DNA from: Prochlorococcus sp. AG-347-M23
Lineage (GTDB): Bacteria; Cyanobacteriota; Cyanobacteriia; PCC-6307; Cyanobiaceae
Reading direction: 5' to 3'
DNA length: 64,000 bases
NCBI GenBank assembly: GCA_003278855.1
Contig: QCCU01000001.1
Location: 155,945 to 219,944, forward strand
Below the pieces are notes generated by a model, which made no database searches, was not told where the DNA came from, and saw only the letters and a list, made by a program, of their open reading frames with translations. Numbering within the stretch: position 1 is the stretch's first letter; every line of letters begins with the position of its first letter. A program made the translations under genes and the position numbers. Positions 48,019 through 57,600 of the stretch are shown one piece after another.

Positions 48019-49103
48019 TGAAAAAGTTTTTAAATAATAAACTTTTTCGTTATTTATCCGTTTTTTTATTTTTAAATTCTTCAATCCTTCCAGTTAAATC
48101 TTCAAGCGCCCTTGCGGCATGGTCTATAAACACTAATGGGGTTTTAGAGTTAAGAACTAAAACAAATACAAATTTAAAAGCATACTTTCAGAAGGCTAAT
48201 CAAATATCGGGAGATAGATTCTGGGTAGATTTCCCAGGAGAATTAAAAAATCCCAGAACAATAAAAGGTAATGGCCCAATAAAAGAAATTAGATTGGGTA
48301 AACCAGATAAGGGTAAAACAAGGCTAGTTATTGAATTTGAGGAAGAGACTTATTTGAAACCTTTGACTTGGCGATTGGTTGGCTTGGATCAAAACAATTG
48401 GAGAATTAAACTATTTGACCGAAAATATTCTTTTAAGAAGATTAGTGAAGGTCAAGTTTTTAAGAGAATAAAAAATATTAAAGAAAATCAAAAATCAATT
48501 CATAAGAATAAAAGTAATTATCAATACTTGAAATTACCAGACGTAAAACAAAATAAATTTTCTGTTGTTATCGACCCAGGGCACGGAGGTCCTGATCCAG
48601 GAGCCATAGGTATTGGTGGCATTAGGGAAACAGATGTTGTACTAGAGGTCTCTAAAATAGTTAAAAATTTACTGTCTGAGAAGGGTGTCAAAGTAAGATT
48701 AACCAGAAAGAATGAAGTTGATTTGGATTTACCTCCAAGAGTTTCATTCGCTAACAATACTGATGCAGATATCTTTGTAAGTATTCATGCAAATGCCTCT
48801 AGAGGGAAAAGAAGGGACATAAATGGATTGGAAACCTTTTACTATAGAGGTTGGAGAGGTAGGTTACTTGCTAAAAAAATTCAGAAACAAATTCTAAAGG
48901 TTTCTCCCGGGAGTCCTGATCGAGGCGTTAAACAAGGTAGATTTTACGTAATTAAAAATACTAGAATGCCTGCAGTTCTCGTAGAAATTGGATTTTTAAC
49001 CGGAAGATTAGATGCAAGAAGACTAGAAAAAACAACGCATCGTAAAAGATTAGCTTATTCAATTGCAAAAGGTATCCTTGAATATCTAAATAAAGTAGGG
49101 TGA
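48018..49103 (+). CDS. amiC: N-acetylmuramoyl-L-alanine amidase with AMIN domain
   Basis: A 361-residue periplasmic amidase that cuts the peptide from peptidoglycan glycan, usually at division. A signal peptide covers about residues 1-33. An AMIN targeting domain follows (about 35-130: R-F-W-V-D-F-P-G, then K-G-K-T-R-L-V-I-E-F). Amidase_3 occupies about 178-360, with zinc ligands in V-I-D-P-G-H-G-G, the Glu of R-E-T-D-V, and S-I-H-A-N-A; the catalytic Glu lies in V-L-V-E-I-G-F. Linked with murI downstream (GTGA overlap). Confidence 0.92.
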   Translation: MKKFLNNKLFRYLSVFLFLNSSILPVKSSSALAAWSINTNGVLELRTKTNTNLKAYFQKANQISGDRFWVDFPGELKNPRTIKGNGPIKEIRLGKPDKGKTRLVIEFEEETYLKPLTWRLVGLDQNNWRIKLFDRKYSFKKISEGQVFKRIKNIKENQKSIHKNKSNYQYLKLPDVKQNKFSVVIDPGHGGPDPGAIGIGGIRETDVVLEVSKIVKNLLSEKGVKVRLTRKNEVDLDLPPRVSFANNTDADIFVSIHANASRGKRRDINGLETFYYRGWRGRLLAKKIQKQILKVSPGSPDRGVKQGRFYVIKNTRMPAVLVEIGFLTGRLDARRLEKTTHRKRLAYSIAKGILEYLNKVG

Positions 49104-49894
49104 AACTTAAAGTAGGTATATTTGATAGTGGAATAGGTGGTTTTACTATTCTCAAGTCTTTACTGAAAACACGTAAAGATATTGAAGTTTTTTATTTGGC
49201 TGATACGAAGAGAATCCCTTTTGGTAACAAAAATTCCGAAGAGATAAGATTGATTGCAAAAGAGATTTGTACATTTTTTGAAGATAAGGGTTTGGATGCT
49301 CTTTTAATAGCTTGTAACACTACAAATGCATGTGCACTTGATATCCTGGAAAATAATTTAAAGGTCCCATGTTTTGATCTTATAAACTCAGTATCAGAAG
49401 TAATTGATAAACAAATAATTGGTGTCCTAGCCACACAAACAACTGTTCGATCATCGTATTATAAAATTGCTATAAATTCTAAAAAAGAGAATACGATAAT
49501 ATTTCAGCAAGAATGTCCAGAATTTGTATCGGAAATTGAAAAAGAAAAATTAAATTTTGTTAGATTAAATTATCTTTCGGATTTATATTTAAGACCATTA
49601 ATAGACAAAAATATTGAAGAATTAATACTTGGATGTAGTCACTATCCCTTAATTTATGACTTTTTAAGAAAAAAATTAGATTTAAATATAAGAATTGTTG
49701 ATCCATCGGTAGCATTAGTAAAAAAATTCAATGAATCTTTTGTTATTCCAGAAACTGTCTGTTATGAAGGTATTTCTTATGAAAATGTAGATTTCTTTGT
49801 TACTTCAGCAAAAGATGAATTTTTTAAAAAAGTAAAATTTTGGTTTGAAATTAATAAAGAAATTAGGTTGGTAAACCTCCGAAGCAATGTTTGA
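49100..49894 (+). CDS. murI: glutamate racemase
   Basis: MurI makes D-glutamate for peptidoglycan. The 264-residue protein starts at a GTG overlapping the amidase stop. The two catalytic cysteines are Cys72 (I-A-C-N-T-T-N-A) and Cys179 (L-G-C-S-H-Y-P-L), and the N-terminal F-D-S-G-I-G-G is standard. The operon position between an amidase and a prenyl diphosphate synthase fits a cell-envelope theme. Confidence 0.96.
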   Translation: MKLKVGIFDSGIGGFTILKSLLKTRKDIEVFYLADTKRIPFGNKNSEEIRLIAKEICTFFEDKGLDALLIACNTTNACALDILENNLKVPCFDLINSVSEVIDKQIIGVLATQTTVRSSYYKIAINSKKENTIIFQQECPEFVSEIEKEKLNFVRLNYLSDLYLRPLIDKNIEELILGCSHYPLIYDFLRKKLDLNIRIVDPSVALVKKFNESFVIPETVCYEGISYENVDFFVTSAKDEFFKKVKFWFEINKEIRLVNLRSNV

Positions 49895-49911
49895 TTCCTT
49901 AATATATATAT

Positions 49912-49915
49912 GAGG
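49912..49915 (+). promoter_or_regulatory. Shine-Dalgarno that sets the start of the prenyl synthase gene
   Basis: GAGG at 49912-49915 lies 6 bases before the ATG at 49922 and inside the codons that follow the alternative ATG at 49910. It favours 49922 as the start. Confidence 0.6.
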
Positions 49916-49921
49916 TCAATC

Positions 49922-50893
49922 ATGAATACAGTAACAGAACTACTACAACCAGTTGAAAATGATCTTGATGATCTTATTCTTGAACTGAAAAATTTAATTG
50001 GAGCTGGTCATCCAATTCTTCAAGCCGCAGCGGAACATCTTTTTAGTGCTGGGGGTAAAAGACTTAGACCAGGTATCGTTTTATTAATTTCCAAAGCAAT
50101 ATCTCCTGAATTTATTTTAACTAGTAAACATAAAAGACTCGCTGAGATTACTGAAATGATTCACACAGCATCACTAGTTCATGATGATGTTGTTGATGAA
50201 GCTTCTACAAGAAGAGGAGTTGATACTGTACATAGCAGATTTAATACAAGAGTAGCTGTTTTGGCAGGTGATTTCTTATTCGCTCAAGCAAGTTGGCACC
50301 TTGCAAATCTTGATAATGTAAATGTAGTTAAATTACTCAGTAGAGTAATAATGGACTTAGCAGAAGGTGAAATTAAGCAAAATCTAAATAGATTTGATTC
50401 TGCTCAATCTTTCTCAAAATACATTAATAAAAGCTATTGTAAAACTGCATCATTAATAGCAAATAGCTCAAAAGCGGCTGGAGTTTTGAGTGGCCTTGAT
50501 GATGAAAACTTAACTTCTTTGTATGATTTTGGGAAAAATATTGGTTTGGCTTTTCAAGTTGTAGATGACATCCTTGACTTTACTGGAAATGATAAACAAC
50601 TTGGAAAACCTGCAGTAAGCGATCTTGCAAGTGGCTATCTTACTGCACCAGTTTTATATGCTTTAGAAGAGAATAAGAAATTGTCTGTTCTTATTAACAG
50701 AGAACTTGCTGAAAAAGATGATTTAGATGATGCCCTAAGCATTATCATGAATTCTAAAGCTATCGAGAGTTCTAGAAAATTAGCTGAGGATTTTGCAATG
50801 CTTTCTAAAGAAGCTCTGGTTTGGCTCCCTGATTCAGAATATAAAAGGGCTTTAATGGCGCTTCCAGAATTTGTTCTAAGCCGTATTTATTAG
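49922..50893 (+). CDS. sds: all-trans-polyprenyl (solanesyl) diphosphate synthase
   Basis: Makes the long isoprenoid side chain of plastoquinone (solanesyl diphosphate in cyanobacteria). From the ATG at 49922 it has 323 residues, beginning M-N-T-V-T-E-L-L-Q-P-V-E, like cyanobacterial relatives; the ATG at 49910 would add four residues and lacks a spaced Shine-Dalgarno. The first aspartate motif is D-D-V-V-D (about 88-92) and the second D-D-I-L-D (about 210). Chain length cannot be read with certainty, but small residues before the first motif (T-A-S-L-V-H) fit a long product. Confidence 0.9.
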   Translation: MNTVTELLQPVENDLDDLILELKNLIGAGHPILQAAAEHLFSAGGKRLRPGIVLLISKAISPEFILTSKHKRLAEITEMIHTASLVHDDVVDEASTRRGVDTVHSRFNTRVAVLAGDFLFAQASWHLANLDNVNVVKLLSRVIMDLAEGEIKQNLNRFDSAQSFSKYINKSYCKTASLIANSSKAAGVLSGLDDENLTSLYDFGKNIGLAFQVVDDILDFTGNDKQLGKPAVSDLASGYLTAPVLYALEENKKLSVLINRELAEKDDLDDALSIIMNSKAIESSRKLAEDFAMLSKEALVWLPDSEYKRALMALPEFVLSRIY

Positions 50894-50988
50894 ATCCATA
50901 AAAATTAGATTATTAGAGCTAAATTAATATTAAAATTTTTGAAAATCATAAATTTTTCGACTAAATTTATTAAGCATAGATTTATTTA

Positions 50989-52971
50989 ATGTCATTAGAT
51001 AAAAAAAATTCAATAAATAACATACTTGAAGAAAAGAGAATTTTCCCTCCATCAAAAAAATTTGCAGAAAACTCAAATATTAATACTCAAGAAGAATTAC
51101 TTAGGTTAAAAAAACAAGCATCAGATAATCCTATTCAATTTTGGGAATCTTTTGCTAAATCTGAATTAGATTGGTTTGAACCATTTCAAACTGTATTAGA
51201 TAACGAAAATGCCCCCTTTTTTAAATGGTTTAAGGAAGGGAAACTCAATATTACATATAACTGCTTAGATAGACATATTAAGAGAGGGCTTGGAGGAAAG
51301 ACTGCACTTATATGGGAAGGCGAACCAGGAGATAGCAAAAAATATACTTACGAAGAACTTCTAAAAGAAGTATGTAAAGCAGCTAATGCATTAAAAGCAA
51401 TTGGTGTAAAAAAAGGAGATTTGGTATGTATTTATATGCCGATGATTCCTGAAGCAATGTTTGCGATGTTAGCTTGTGCAAGAATTGGCGCGCCTCATTC
51501 AGTTGTCTTCGGAGGATTTTCTTCAGAAGCTTTAAAAGATAGGTTAATTGATGGAAACGCCAGATTTGTTATTACTGCTGATGGTGGCTTTAGAAAAGAT
51601 AAGGTGATTGAACTTAAGAAAGCAGTTGATGCTGCCATTGAAAGTGGGGCAGATAAAGTTGTAGAAAAAGTAATTGTTGTTCAACGATCCCAAAAAAATA
51701 TTGCGATGGTTGATGATAGAGATTTCTGGTGGCACGAATTAGTAAAAGATCAAAAAGATCATTGTGAACCAGAAATAATGAATAGCGAAGATAGACTTTT
51801 TATTCTTTATACTTCAGGCTCTACTGGAAAGCCCAAAGGTGTAGTTCACACTACAGGTGGTTACAATCTTTGGTCCCATTTGACATTTAAATGGATTTTT
51901 GACTTAAAAGATGATGATATTTACTGGTGTACTGCTGATGTTGGTTGGATTACAGGTCATAGTTACATAGTTTATGGGCCTTTATCTAATGGTGCTACAA
52001 CCTTAATGTATGAGGGAGTGCCAAGACCCTCAAATTTAGGAGCTTTTTGGGAAATTATTCAAAAATATAAGGTTTCTATTTTTTATACTGCACCAACTGC
52101 AATAAGAGCATTTATGAAGTCTGGGCGTGAAATACCTGATAAATATAATTTGGAAAGTCTTAGACTTTTGGGCACAGTTGGAGAACCAATTAATCCTGAA
52201 GCATGGATGTGGTACAAGGATGTTATTGGTAAAGACAAATGCCCTATTGTGGATACTTGGTGGCAGACTGAGACTGGTGGTGTGATGATAAGTCCCTTGC
52301 CTGGGGTAGTTGCTACAAAGCCAGGTTCAGCTACTTTCTCTCTGCCAGGAATCGAAGTTGAGATTGTCGATAAGAATGGAGATAAGGTTAATGAGAACGA
52401 GGGTGGCTATTTAATTATTAAGAAACCTTGGCCAGGAATGATGAGAACAATTCACGGAAACTCAGAGAGATATTTGGAGAGTTATTGGGAATATCTTTCC
52501 TTTAAAGGAGAAAAAAATGTTTATTTTGCTGGAGATGGAGCACGCATTGATGAAGATGGATATATATGGATTATGGGAAGAGTTGATGATGTCATAAGTG
52601 TTTCAGGACATCGGTTAGGAACAATGGAAATAGAATCTGCTTTGGTAAGTCATAAATCAGTTGCAGAGTCTGCCGTCGTTGGCAAAAAAGATGATTTAAA
52701 AGGTGAAGTTATAGTTGCTTTTGTATCTCTAGAGAAAGACGTGAAAGGTTCTTCAGAATTAGTAGAGAATCTTAAGAAACATGTTGTTAATGAAATTGGA
52801 ATTATCGCAAAACCTGAAAAAATTATAATTTCTGACTCTCTTCCGAAAACACGTAGTGGAAAAATTATGAGGAGAATTTTGAGATCTTTGGCTGCTGGAG
52901 AAAAAATTAGTGGGGATATAAGCACTCTCGAAGATAGTTCTGTTTTGGAAAAATTGAAAGAATTATCCTAA
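50989..52971 (+). CDS. acs: acetyl-CoA synthetase
   Basis: Acs activates acetate with ATP and CoA. The 660 residues include the AMP-binding core [12 protein letters not shown] (about 274-285), T-W-W-Q-T-E-T-G-G, and the C-terminal lid with the acylated Lys in T-R-S-G-K-I-M-R-R. About 95 bases separate it from sds, so it may have its own promoter. Its stop codon directly abuts the DUF1350 stop on the other strand. Confidence 0.96.
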   Translation: MSLDKKNSINNILEEKRIFPPSKKFAENSNINTQEELLRLKKQASDNPIQFWESFAKSELDWFEPFQTVLDNENAPFFKWFKEGKLNITYNCLDRHIKRGLGGKTALIWEGEPGDSKKYTYEELLKEVCKAANALKAIGVKKGDLVCIYMPMIPEAMFAMLACARIGAPHSVVFGGFSSEALKDRLIDGNARFVITADGGFRKDKVIELKKAVDAAIESGADKVVEKVIVVQRSQKNIAMVDDRDFWWHELVKDQKDHCEPEIMNSEDRLFILYTSGSTGKPKGVVHTTGGYNLWSHLTFKWIFDLKDDDIYWCTADVGWITGHSYIVYGPLSNGATTLMYEGVPRPSNLGAFWEIIQKYKVSIFYTAPTAIRAFMKSGREIPDKYNLESLRLLGTVGEPINPEAWMWYKDVIGKDKCPIVDTWWQTETGGVMISPLPGVVATKPGSATFSLPGIEVEIVDKNGDKVNENEGGYLIIKKPWPGMMRTIHGNSERYLESYWEYLSFKGEKNVYFAGDGARIDEDGYIWIMGRVDDVISVSGHRLGTMEIESALVSHKSVAESAVVGKKDDLKGEVIVAFVSLEKDVKGSSELVENLKKHVVNEIGIIAKPEKIIISDSLPKTRSGKIMRRILRSLAAGEKISGDISTLEDSSVLEKLKELS

Positions 52972-53691
52972 TTAATATTCATCAATTAAATTAGAAATTT
53001 TTTTTATAGTATTTCTTTTGAATTCATCATCGGCCCAGTCTCCCAAAAAATTTTCTCTTAGTCCTGCGCTTGCAATTATGGTATGTGTACCTTTTAGCAT
53101 TATCCCCTTAGAATTATCTTCTTTTCTTGCTTTTAGACAAGAAAATAATTTATCTGTTTGATCTAATTCGTCTGAGTTGAATTTTATTAGGAAGTTATTT
53201 TTTTGGCTATATGTTTTTTCAATTAATCGCAAAGTTCTTTCGGGACTTGGGCTAAATTCACTTTTGAATTCTAATTTTTGAGAAATTTGTTTCAATAATG
53301 GAATTGATTTGTTAGCACTAAAATTATTAAAACTTATAGATATGAATTTTTCGCAATTTCTTCCGCCATCAGGAGAAATTAAATGAAGTTTACAGCCCAG
53401 GCTATGACCAATTCTTATTGAAGGAATTGATGTCCCTATTCTCTTGGATAAAGATATTCGGCAATTCTTAAAATCTTTCCATGCTTTGATAGCAAGTTGT
53501 TGGTGATCAAATTGTGGTGTGTATTTATATGCATGTACTGCATAATTTCTATTAATTAAACTCTCTATGAATCTTCTATAAGTTAAATCTGGCTTAGAAG
53601 CTAAATAACTTCCACCAATAAATTCAACAATTTTTTTTGGATTTGAAGGCCAATAACAGAAATTGTTAAATTGAAATTTTGTAAAAGTCAT
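52972..53691 (-). CDS. DUF1350 alpha/beta-hydrolase-like protein
   Basis: A 239-residue protein of DUF1350, found in cyanobacteria and plants. The N-terminal V-E-F-I-G-G-S-Y-L-A (about 22-31) and nucleophile-elbow-like I-G-H-S-L-G-C (Ser97) show an alpha/beta-hydrolase fold; a late G-T-H (G-T-H-T-I-I-A) could supply the His. The substrate is unknown. It starts about 120 bases from the divergent exonuclease gene. Confidence 0.8.
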   Translation of the reverse strand: MTFTKFQFNNFCYWPSNPKKIVEFIGGSYLASKPDLTYRRFIESLINRNYAVHAYKYTPQFDHQQLAIKAWKDFKNCRISLSKRIGTSIPSIRIGHSLGCKLHLISPDGGRNCEKFISISFNNFSANKSIPLLKQISQKLEFKSEFSPSPERTLRLIEKTYSQKNNFLIKFNSDELDQTDKLFSCLKARKEDNSKGIMLKGTHTIIASAGLRENFLGDWADDEFKRNTIKKISNLIDEY

Positions 53692-53808
53692 CTTTCATAA
53701 ACTAAAAATGTTTCAAAAAATATTTTCTAGCCTGTTTTTTTAATTTATATTAATTTAAAAGAAATATTTATTAAATGCGTCAAGATAGATGAAAGTATTT
53801 TGAGTTAA

Positions 53809-54588
53809 TTGGAACTATTTAACAAAAAAGAATTAAATCAATTGGATTTTCTTCATGATCAAATTAACACCAATACCTCTGAAGAGAGAGTAACGAATAA
53901 AAATAAAAAAATTGAAAAAATTTTAATTCTTGATACTGAAACAACAGGTTTAGACGAAAATAAAGATGAAGTGATAGAAATAGGTTGTATCTTATTTGAT
54001 GTATCTTTTAAATGTGTACTTTCACAAGTTTCTTTTTTATTTCCAGTTAGTAATAATGAAGCCGAACATGTAAATGGTATATCTACAGAAGTAACTAATA
54101 TCTCTCAACCATGGGAAGATGGATTGAATTTCTTTCTAAAACTTGTTGATTCTTCAGATTTCATCGTTGCTCATAATGTGGAGTTTGATAAGAAATGGTT
54201 TGGGAAAGGAAGATTGCCTAAGCTTAATAAGAAATGGATATGTAGTTTAGAGGATATTAATTGGTCTTTTCAAAAATCACTAAAAACAAGACCTTCAGTA
54301 ACTGATCTAGCCTTATCTTTTTCAATACCAGTTTGGAATTTACATAGAGCTTTATCTGATTGCTTTTATATATCTGAGGTCTTCAAAAAATGCGATAACT
54401 TAGAGGAACTTTTACTTAAAGCTACTGAACCGAGGTTTTTATACAAGGCTTTGGTTAGTTATGAAGATAGGTCTTTAGCTAAAAATGCTGGGTTCAGATG
54501 GAATAGTCCTGTGCAAGGAGCTTGGTCAAGAAAATTAACTACTGATGAGGCAAAAAATCTTGATTTTAGAGTTGAGATTTTGAATTAA
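53809..54588 (+). CDS. DEDDh-type 3'-5' exonuclease (Pol III epsilon-like)
   Basis: A 259-residue exonuclease-fold protein from a TTG start. The catalytic set is complete: Asp42 and Glu44 (L-D-T-E-T-T-G), Asp127 (H-N-V-E-F-D) and His179/Asp184 (H-R-A-L-S-D), the DEDDh type of DNA polymerase III epsilon and RNase T relatives. The C-terminal 60 residues (about 200-259: F-L-Y-K-A-L-V-S-Y, then A-G-F-R-W) look like an added small domain common in cyanobacterial and other stand-alone versions. It may act in repair or RNA trimming rather than replication. Confidence 0.85.
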   Translation: MELFNKKELNQLDFLHDQINTNTSEERVTNKNKKIEKILILDTETTGLDENKDEVIEIGCILFDVSFKCVLSQVSFLFPVSNNEAEHVNGISTEVTNISQPWEDGLNFFLKLVDSSDFIVAHNVEFDKKWFGKGRLPKLNKKWICSLEDINWSFQKSLKTRPSVTDLALSFSIPVWNLHRALSDCFYISEVFKKCDNLEELLLKATEPRFLYKALVSYEDRSLAKNAGFRWNSPVQGAWSRKLTTDEAKNLDFRVEILN

Positions 54589-54618
54589 TATTTTTTTAAT
54601 TTTTGACTAAGAAAATAT

Positions 54619-55038
54619 TTAGTGCATCTTACAAGGCATCCATTTATTACCCATTTTATGTGCTCCAATACATCCGTATTTTGAAGCAGCCTTTTCTGCC
54701 TCTAGTTTAGTTTTAAATAGATCTGACATCATATTTTCCTTATTTGAATTTGAAATTTGTTTGGAATGAATATGATTTTTATGAGAATTAGGTGAATACT
54801 CCCATATCCCCATAGTAGTAACACCGGCAGAGATAATTCCCATCCCGACTACTGATAAATTAACTATTCCCATTGCGACTGCACCAAAAGAAAATACCCC
54901 CATTGGGACTACCCCTATACTTATTACTCCCATTGGCACTATCCCAATTGAAACTATACCAAGAGGTGCTATTCCAAAAGCAATTTTTTTTGGTTTTGTA
55001 CCGCAATGTTGATTCTCTTTACTTTTATTAATTCCCAA
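54619..55038 (-). CDS. decapeptide-repeat protein with C-terminal DUF3721
   Basis: A 139-residue protein of two parts. Residues about 22-81 are six tandem 10-residue repeats of the form G-[I/V/A]-[V/A]-[P/A]-[M/L]-G-[I/V]-[V/I/F]-S-[I/F], very hydrophobic, ending in M-G-I-W-E-Y. After a His/Asn/Ser-rich linker comes a DUF3721-like domain (about 108-139: K-T-K-L-E-A-E-K-A-A-S-K-Y-G-C-I-G-A-H, K-M-G, W-M-P-C), with two cysteines. Such repeat stretches may fold as a compact membrane or beta-roll block; the DUF3721 domain is common in marine picocyanobacteria, function unknown. Confidence 0.75.
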   Translation of the reverse strand: MGINKSKENQHCGTKPKKIAFGIAPLGIVSIGIVPMGVISIGVVPMGVFSFGAVAMGIVNLSVVGMGIISAGVTTMGIWEYSPNSHKNHIHSKQISNSNKENMMSDLFKTKLEAEKAASKYGCIGAHKMGNKWMPCKMH

Positions 55039-55136
55039 TAGTTTTTCTAAATGTTAAATTAAAATTGTCTCACAAAATAACCAATCAAAGATTAATTTCT
55101 AGATGAATTAAAAATTTTGAATTATTTTTTAGAACT

Positions 55137-56417
55137 TTGAATAACTTAAAAAACCTAAGAGGAACAGTAGACCTATTTCCTGATCAATTAATAAAGTGGC
55201 AAAACGTTGAAAAAATTTTATTAGAACAGCTTTCTAGAGCATCCATCAAAGAAATAAGAACACCAATATTAGAAATGACCGAATTATTTATAAGAGGAAT
55301 TGGTGAAGGAACAGATGTTGTCAGTAAGGAAATGTATACATTTCTTGATAGGGGGGAGAGATCTTGCACTCTAAGACCTGAAGGAACAGCTTCAGTCGCA
55401 CGAGCGTTAATACAAAATGGAATATCGTCTAATCCTCTTCAAAAACTTTGGTACATGGGTCCTATGTTTCGATACGAAAGACCTCAAGCAGGCAGGCAAA
55501 GACAGTTTCATCAATTAGGTGTTGAGTTTATAGGACATGATTCAGTTAGAAGTGATGTTGAAATTATTGCTTTAGCTTGGGATATCTTAGGTAAATTAGG
55601 AATAAAAGAACTCAATCTTGAAATTAATACGTTAGGTGATACTAATGACAGATCAAATTTTCAAAAATCTTTTTTAAAGTGGTTAGAAAAAAATAAAGAT
55701 TCTCTAGATTTAGATTCTCAGAATAGAATTTCTAAGAACCCTTTGAGGATTTTGGACTCAAAGAATATTCAAACTAAAAAAGTTCTTGAAAATGCACCAA
55801 GATTATTTAATTTTTTATCTGAAAAAAGTCATAACAGATATTTAGACTTAAAAAGACAATTAGAGATTTTAAAAATACCTTATGTAGAAAATTTTAATCT
55901 TGTAAGAGGTTTAGATTACTACACTCATACAGCTTTTGAAATTACTAGTGGGGCTCTGGGCTCCCAAGCTACAGTTTGCGGAGGAGGGAGATACGACGAT
56001 TTGATAAAACAAATGGGAGGGCCAAACACTCCTGCAATTGGTTTCGCTATTGGTTTAGAAAGATTAATTTTACTCGCAGGAAAAGAGCTTGAAATTCCAA
56101 GAAATACTGATATCTATATTATTAATCAAGGCTTAATTGCTGAATCATTAGCAATGGATTTATCTAGAAAATTAAGAAATTACGATTTGTTAGTTGAGTT
56201 AGATTTAAGTGGAGCCTCATTCTCTAAGCAATTTAAAAAGGCAAATAAACTTAAATCTAAAAGTATTATTGTTATTGGCGATGATGAGGCAGTTAATGGG
56301 GAATTTCTTATAAGGCTCTTTGATCAATCAGGCAATGGGAATGAAGAGGAGGTTATATCTTTTAAGAATGATATTAAATTAGAAAATTGGATAAACAATA
56401 ACTTACTTGCAAAGTGA
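55137..56417 (+). CDS. hisS: histidyl-tRNA synthetase
   Basis: Class II synthetase of 426 residues, starting at a TTG with the family N-terminus L-R-G-T-V-D. Motif 1 is in E-I-R-T-P-I-L-E, motif 2 F-R-Y-E-R-P-Q-A-G-R-x-R-Q-F-H-Q, the His-binding V-R-G-L-D-Y-Y and motif 3 G-F-A-I-G-L-E-R. The C-terminal anticodon domain is intact. Its stop overlaps the next gene's ATG by 1 base. Confidence 0.96.
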   Translation: MNNLKNLRGTVDLFPDQLIKWQNVEKILLEQLSRASIKEIRTPILEMTELFIRGIGEGTDVVSKEMYTFLDRGERSCTLRPEGTASVARALIQNGISSNPLQKLWYMGPMFRYERPQAGRQRQFHQLGVEFIGHDSVRSDVEIIALAWDILGKLGIKELNLEINTLGDTNDRSNFQKSFLKWLEKNKDSLDLDSQNRISKNPLRILDSKNIQTKKVLENAPRLFNFLSEKSHNRYLDLKRQLEILKIPYVENFNLVRGLDYYTHTAFEITSGALGSQATVCGGGRYDDLIKQMGGPNTPAIGFAIGLERLILLAGKELEIPRNTDIYIINQGLIAESLAMDLSRKLRNYDLLVELDLSGASFSKQFKKANKLKSKSIIVIGDDEAVNGEFLIRLFDQSGNGNEEEVISFKNDIKLENWINNNLLAK

Positions 56418-56707
56418 TGTTCTTGAAGATAGTGATAATTTTTCTTTTTATATTTATTTTTTTTAATTTAAGGAATTTTCTTAAATTAAATAGAAAACAA
56501 AAAGTTTTTAATTCTAAAAAAATAACAACTTTCAATAAAAAAAATCTTAATAATTGGATGAATTTAACTAAAAAAGAAAGATATAACTTAACAAAACAAG
56601 ATTCTCTTAACTATATGGATAAAAGAAAACTCTTATTAGACGAAATTAGAAATGAATATAAGAAAATATCTAGAAAAAATTCTGAGGGAAACATTAAGAA
56701 AAAATAA
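56417..56707 (+). CDS. small N-terminally anchored basic protein
   Basis: A 96-residue protein from the ATG at 56417 (a GTG at 56414 is the alternative). Residues about 1-17 are a Phe/Ile-rich membrane segment; the rest is strongly basic with many Lys and Asn and predicted helices (N-W-M-N-L-T-K-K-E-R-Y, then D-S-L-N-Y-M-D-K-R-K-L-L-L-D-E-I-R). No family recognised. It is translationally coupled to hisS and followed 2 bases later by the Trp-rich protein gene. Confidence 0.6.
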   Translation: MFLKIVIIFLFIFIFFNLRNFLKLNRKQKVFNSKKITTFNKKNLNNWMNLTKKERYNLTKQDSLNYMDKRKLLLDEIRNEYKKISRKNSEGNIKKK

Positions 56708-56709
56708 TT

Positions 56710-57009
56710 ATGGAAAATTACTGGACTTCTAATAAAACCATCAATGGATTAAGACATTTTGTTTTAGTAAATGAGACTAAAGAAAAAGGAAATATTAGTT
56801 TTTTAATGGTTTCTGTCCTTGATTCTGAAATTAACTTAAAAACTACTTATGAAGAATTAATAAATAGTGGAAATTGGCACAAGGGTTGGATCAATCTTTC
56901 AAAGCATCAATCGATTTCAGAAGAATACGTTAACTATAAATCCATCAATAAAGGAAAGGGTATCGATGAGATATTCATTAATGAAGATTCTTTATTTAAT
57001 ATTTCTTAA
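56710..57009 (+). CDS. small Trp-rich protein (TIGR02450-like)
   Basis: A 99-residue protein that resembles the TIGR02450 family: Y-W-T-S near the N-terminus, R-H-F-V-L-V and N-W-H-K-G-W-I-N-L match the spaced Trp/His/Gly pattern of that family, whose function is unknown. The final 35 residues are a polar extension. It follows the anchored basic protein by 2 bases, so hisS and the two small genes look like one transcript. Confidence 0.55.
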   Translation: MENYWTSNKTINGLRHFVLVNETKEKGNISFLMVSVLDSEINLKTTYEELINSGNWHKGWINLSKHQSISEEYVNYKSINKGKGIDEIFINEDSLFNIS

Positions 57010-57145
57010 TTTGATATAAATCTTTCAAATCTCTTTTCTTTGTAAATACTGGTTTTTTTGTGACTTAATAATTATTTAAAAGTTTTACCCCTTTCAAAAA
57101 AATAAAATTAACGTTATCAAGGATTAATAATATTTACTTAATTCA

Positions 57146-57379
57146 ATGTTAGGGGATATGTGGAGCTCATCTGAGTTGACCTCGGAAAAACTGGGAATAA
57201 CTGAAATTAAACTTTCTTTTTTACGTGAAAATGGAATACTCAAGCCTGGGATTCATTGGAAAAGCTCCCCACTCGGTCAGAAAAAACCTTGGAAACCCCA
57301 AGCGCTATACAATATAAAAATGTGCAGAGAAATAATTAATAAATTTTATTCTGAAGAAAACTATAATATTGCAGCCTAA
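57146..57379 (+). CDS. small excisionase/MerR-like HTH protein
   Basis: A 77-residue protein. Residues about 9-35 (E-L-T-S-E-K-L-G-I-T-E-I-K-L-S-F-L-R-E-N) form a helix-turn-helix of the MerR/excisionase sort, and the following L-K-P-G-I-H-W with a later P-W-K-P and L-Y-N-I is a pattern seen in small phage-type and chromosomal DNA-binding proteins. Target unknown. It is set apart from the previous gene by 137 bases and from the pcb gene by about 550. Confidence 0.55.
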   Translation: MLGDMWSSSELTSEKLGITEIKLSFLRENGILKPGIHWKSSPLGQKKPWKPQALYNIKMCREIINKFYSEENYNIAA

Positions 57380-57423
57380 TATTGATATATTATCCTGATT
57401 ATTTTGGGAAAATATATAAATAT

Positions 57424-57600
57424 TTATTCGATTAGATTCTCATCCTTACACTCAATAAGAGTGTTTTGCAAAGTTGGATATAAGTTAATCATATTTATAT
57501 ATTGTTTCGATTTTCTGTAAGATTTTGCAGCCTTTTTGTAATGAACTTCAGATTTCATTTCTAGTGAAATTTTTCTAGAAGACTCTTTAAAAGTAGTCAT
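57424..57600 (-). CDS. 58-residue basic small protein (short ORF)
   Basis: A short minus-strand ORF from ATG at 57600 to TAA at 57424. The 58-residue product begins M-T-T-F-K-E-S-S-R and is Lys/Ser-rich, with a helical H-Y-K-K-A-A-K-S-Y-R-K-S segment and one Cys near the end. Codon use resembles real genes here and it fills the only part of this gap not covered by AT runs. No clear Shine-Dalgarno is seen upstream, so it is a candidate rather than a firm gene. It is transcribed divergently from pcb. Confidence 0.45.
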   Translation of the reverse strand: MTTFKESSRKISLEMKSEVHYKKAAKSYRKSKQYINMINLYPTLQNTLIECKDENLIE

